Of a stretch of 64,000 nt of DNA, positions 63,275 through 64,000 are shown piece after piece. Below the pieces are notes generated by a model. The model had not been told where the DNA came from and did not search any database. It was given only the letters and a program-made list of their open reading frames with translations. Position 1 is the stretch's first letter. Each line of letters begins with the position of its first letter. The position numbers and the translations under genes were made by a program. This DNA is from G963691835 sp963691835 (GTDB lineage Bacteria; Pseudomonadota; Alphaproteobacteria; Thalassobaculales; Thalassobaculaceae): the NCBI GenBank assembly GCA_963691835.1, contig OY829383.1:372001-436000 (forward strand), written 5' to 3'.

Positions 63275-64000
63275 TTAATGAAGCCCTAGGGCATCTTGAT
63301 ACCTACTAATCATTGACTCGGTCGAGAACTGTTCGTACGAATACATGATCGCACGTTTAACAACTTCTTCCCGTTCTTCCTTTCCTAAAATCACTCTCCT
63401 CATTGCTTCAACAAGGGCGTCCTCGGAAATGGAGGCCCATTGAGCTCCAGGTATAGGAAATATGAATTCACCTTCCCTAACATCCACCATTTCATATTGT
63501 ATCGGATAGCTATTATATTCACTACAGAAATCCTTTGTTCCTGAATAATCAGTGACAATAACTGGAACACCAAGAAGCATTGCATATGCAGGCAAGTAAC
63601 CAAAACCCTCAGAACGATGTGTACTTAACACACAGTCTGCGTTGGAAATGAGGCTCAGGAATTCAATAGAATCGTAGTTTCCGATAATTATCCTTATTCG
63701 GTCATCATTCATCGACTCATATAATATTCGAGACCACTGATCATTTGGATCACCCCAATACCCCGGCACATATTCTGTTGTTTTCACAGTCAAACGTACC
63801 GTCCGATCATTTGTGGCGAAGGCCTTCTTGAAAGCCCGAACCGCAGCGAGTGGATTCTTTCTTTCTACCGATGAATGAAAGTCAAAAGATATCAGAAATT
63901 CAAAGAACTCCTTATCACTAGAAATAGACTTCGACGCCTTGTACACCTGATGAAAGACCGGAATATCCATGCTCTTGCCAACCACTCTGATTGGTGTCTT
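63275..64000 (-). CDS. Family-4 glycosyltransferase, N-terminus outside the window
   Basis: The frame is open through the right edge, so the protein is truncated at its N-terminus (about 241 residues visible). SFDFHSSVERKNPLAAVRAF, CVLSTHRSEGFGYLPAYAML and GVPVIVTDYSGTKDF match GT4 enzymes. The SEGFG motif corresponds to EX7E-type sugar-nucleotide binding. It probably adds a sugar to a cell-surface polysaccharide. AT-rich DNA like the sulfotransferase gene, with 221 bp between them in which I see no gene or terminator. Confidence 0.82.
   Translation of the reverse strand, partial: KTPIRVVGKSMDIPVFHQVYKASKSISSDKEFFEFLISFDFHSSVERKNPLAAVRAFKKAFATNDRTVRLTVKTTEYVPGYWGDPNDQWSRILYESMNDDRIRIIIGNYDSIEFLSLISNADCVLSTHRSEGFGYLPAYAMLLGVPVIVTDYSGTKDFCSEYNSYPIQYEMVDVREGEFIFPIPGAQWASISEDALVEAMRRVILGKEEREEVVKRAIMYSYEQFSTESMISRYQDALGLH

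Overview
The window is from a motile alphaproteobacterium, most like a free-living or marine member of the Rhodospirillales. The assignment rests on FlaF/FlbT flagellin regulators, the sigma54 activator FlbD, a SciP (DUF1153) CtrA inhibitor, short ~274-aa flagellins and high-GC coding sequence. The exact genus is not resolved.

Region 1 (1-12.7 kb, all minus strand) is a flagellin locus. It holds eight short flagellin genes, flbT, flaF, a second truncated flaF-like gene and a large TPR/glycosyltransferase-like gene. Several flagellins are recent copies: two 1863-bp blocks (8042-9904 and 10480-12342) look identical, and the last flagellin is a chimera. Seven of the eight flagellin leaders share a hairpin plus a box ending in the Shine-Dalgarno sequence. 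Good sigma54 promoters are visible before the first and last genes.

Region 2 (12.9-33.8 kb, mainly plus strand) carries flagellar structure and assembly genes. These are fliK, flgD, flgE, sciP, a second TPR/glycosyltransferase-like gene (minus strand), then fliF-fliH-fliN-motA-like-flbD-flhA-flhF-flhG and a second FliK-like gene. fliG is not between fliF and fliH. A HAD phosphatase, a YbaK-type deacylase and an MFS transporter follow. FlbD with sigma54 probably drives the late genes here and the outer flagellins of region 1. FlbT and FlaF would then tune flagellin translation through the leaders.

Region 3 (33.8-48.0 kb) is the most unusual part. A small ParB/Srx-like gene precedes about eleven exported or membrane proteins with few recognisable families. 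They include a secreted caspase-like peptidase with an SH3 domain, a TolQ/ExbB-like channel followed by a one-TM proline-rich protein and a TonB-shaped protein, and lipoprotein/periplasmic proteins of CsgG/FlgO-like character. A membrane protein with an apparent Lon-type Ser-Lys dyad, a DUF4384 protein, an FG-GAP-like protein and a secreted trypsin-like protease complete the set. I read it as a candidate undescribed envelope system combining an energy-transducing module with three proteases.

Region 4 (48.2-62.2 kb) is mixed housekeeping and accessory metabolism: cysK-like, clpS-clpA, a metallophosphoesterase, an IS5-family element inserted in a palindrome, a small hypothetical gene, a catabolic cluster (Baeyer-Villiger monooxygenase, HD-domain protein, luciferase-like oxidoreductase, two SDRs), trxB and a LysR regulator. 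A strongly structured, probably noncoding transcript lies just after the LysR gene.

Region 5 (62.2-64 kb) becomes abruptly AT-rich and encodes a sulfotransferase-like protein and a truncated family-4 glycosyltransferase, probably the edge of an acquired surface-polysaccharide island. No rRNA, tRNA or CRISPR array was seen.
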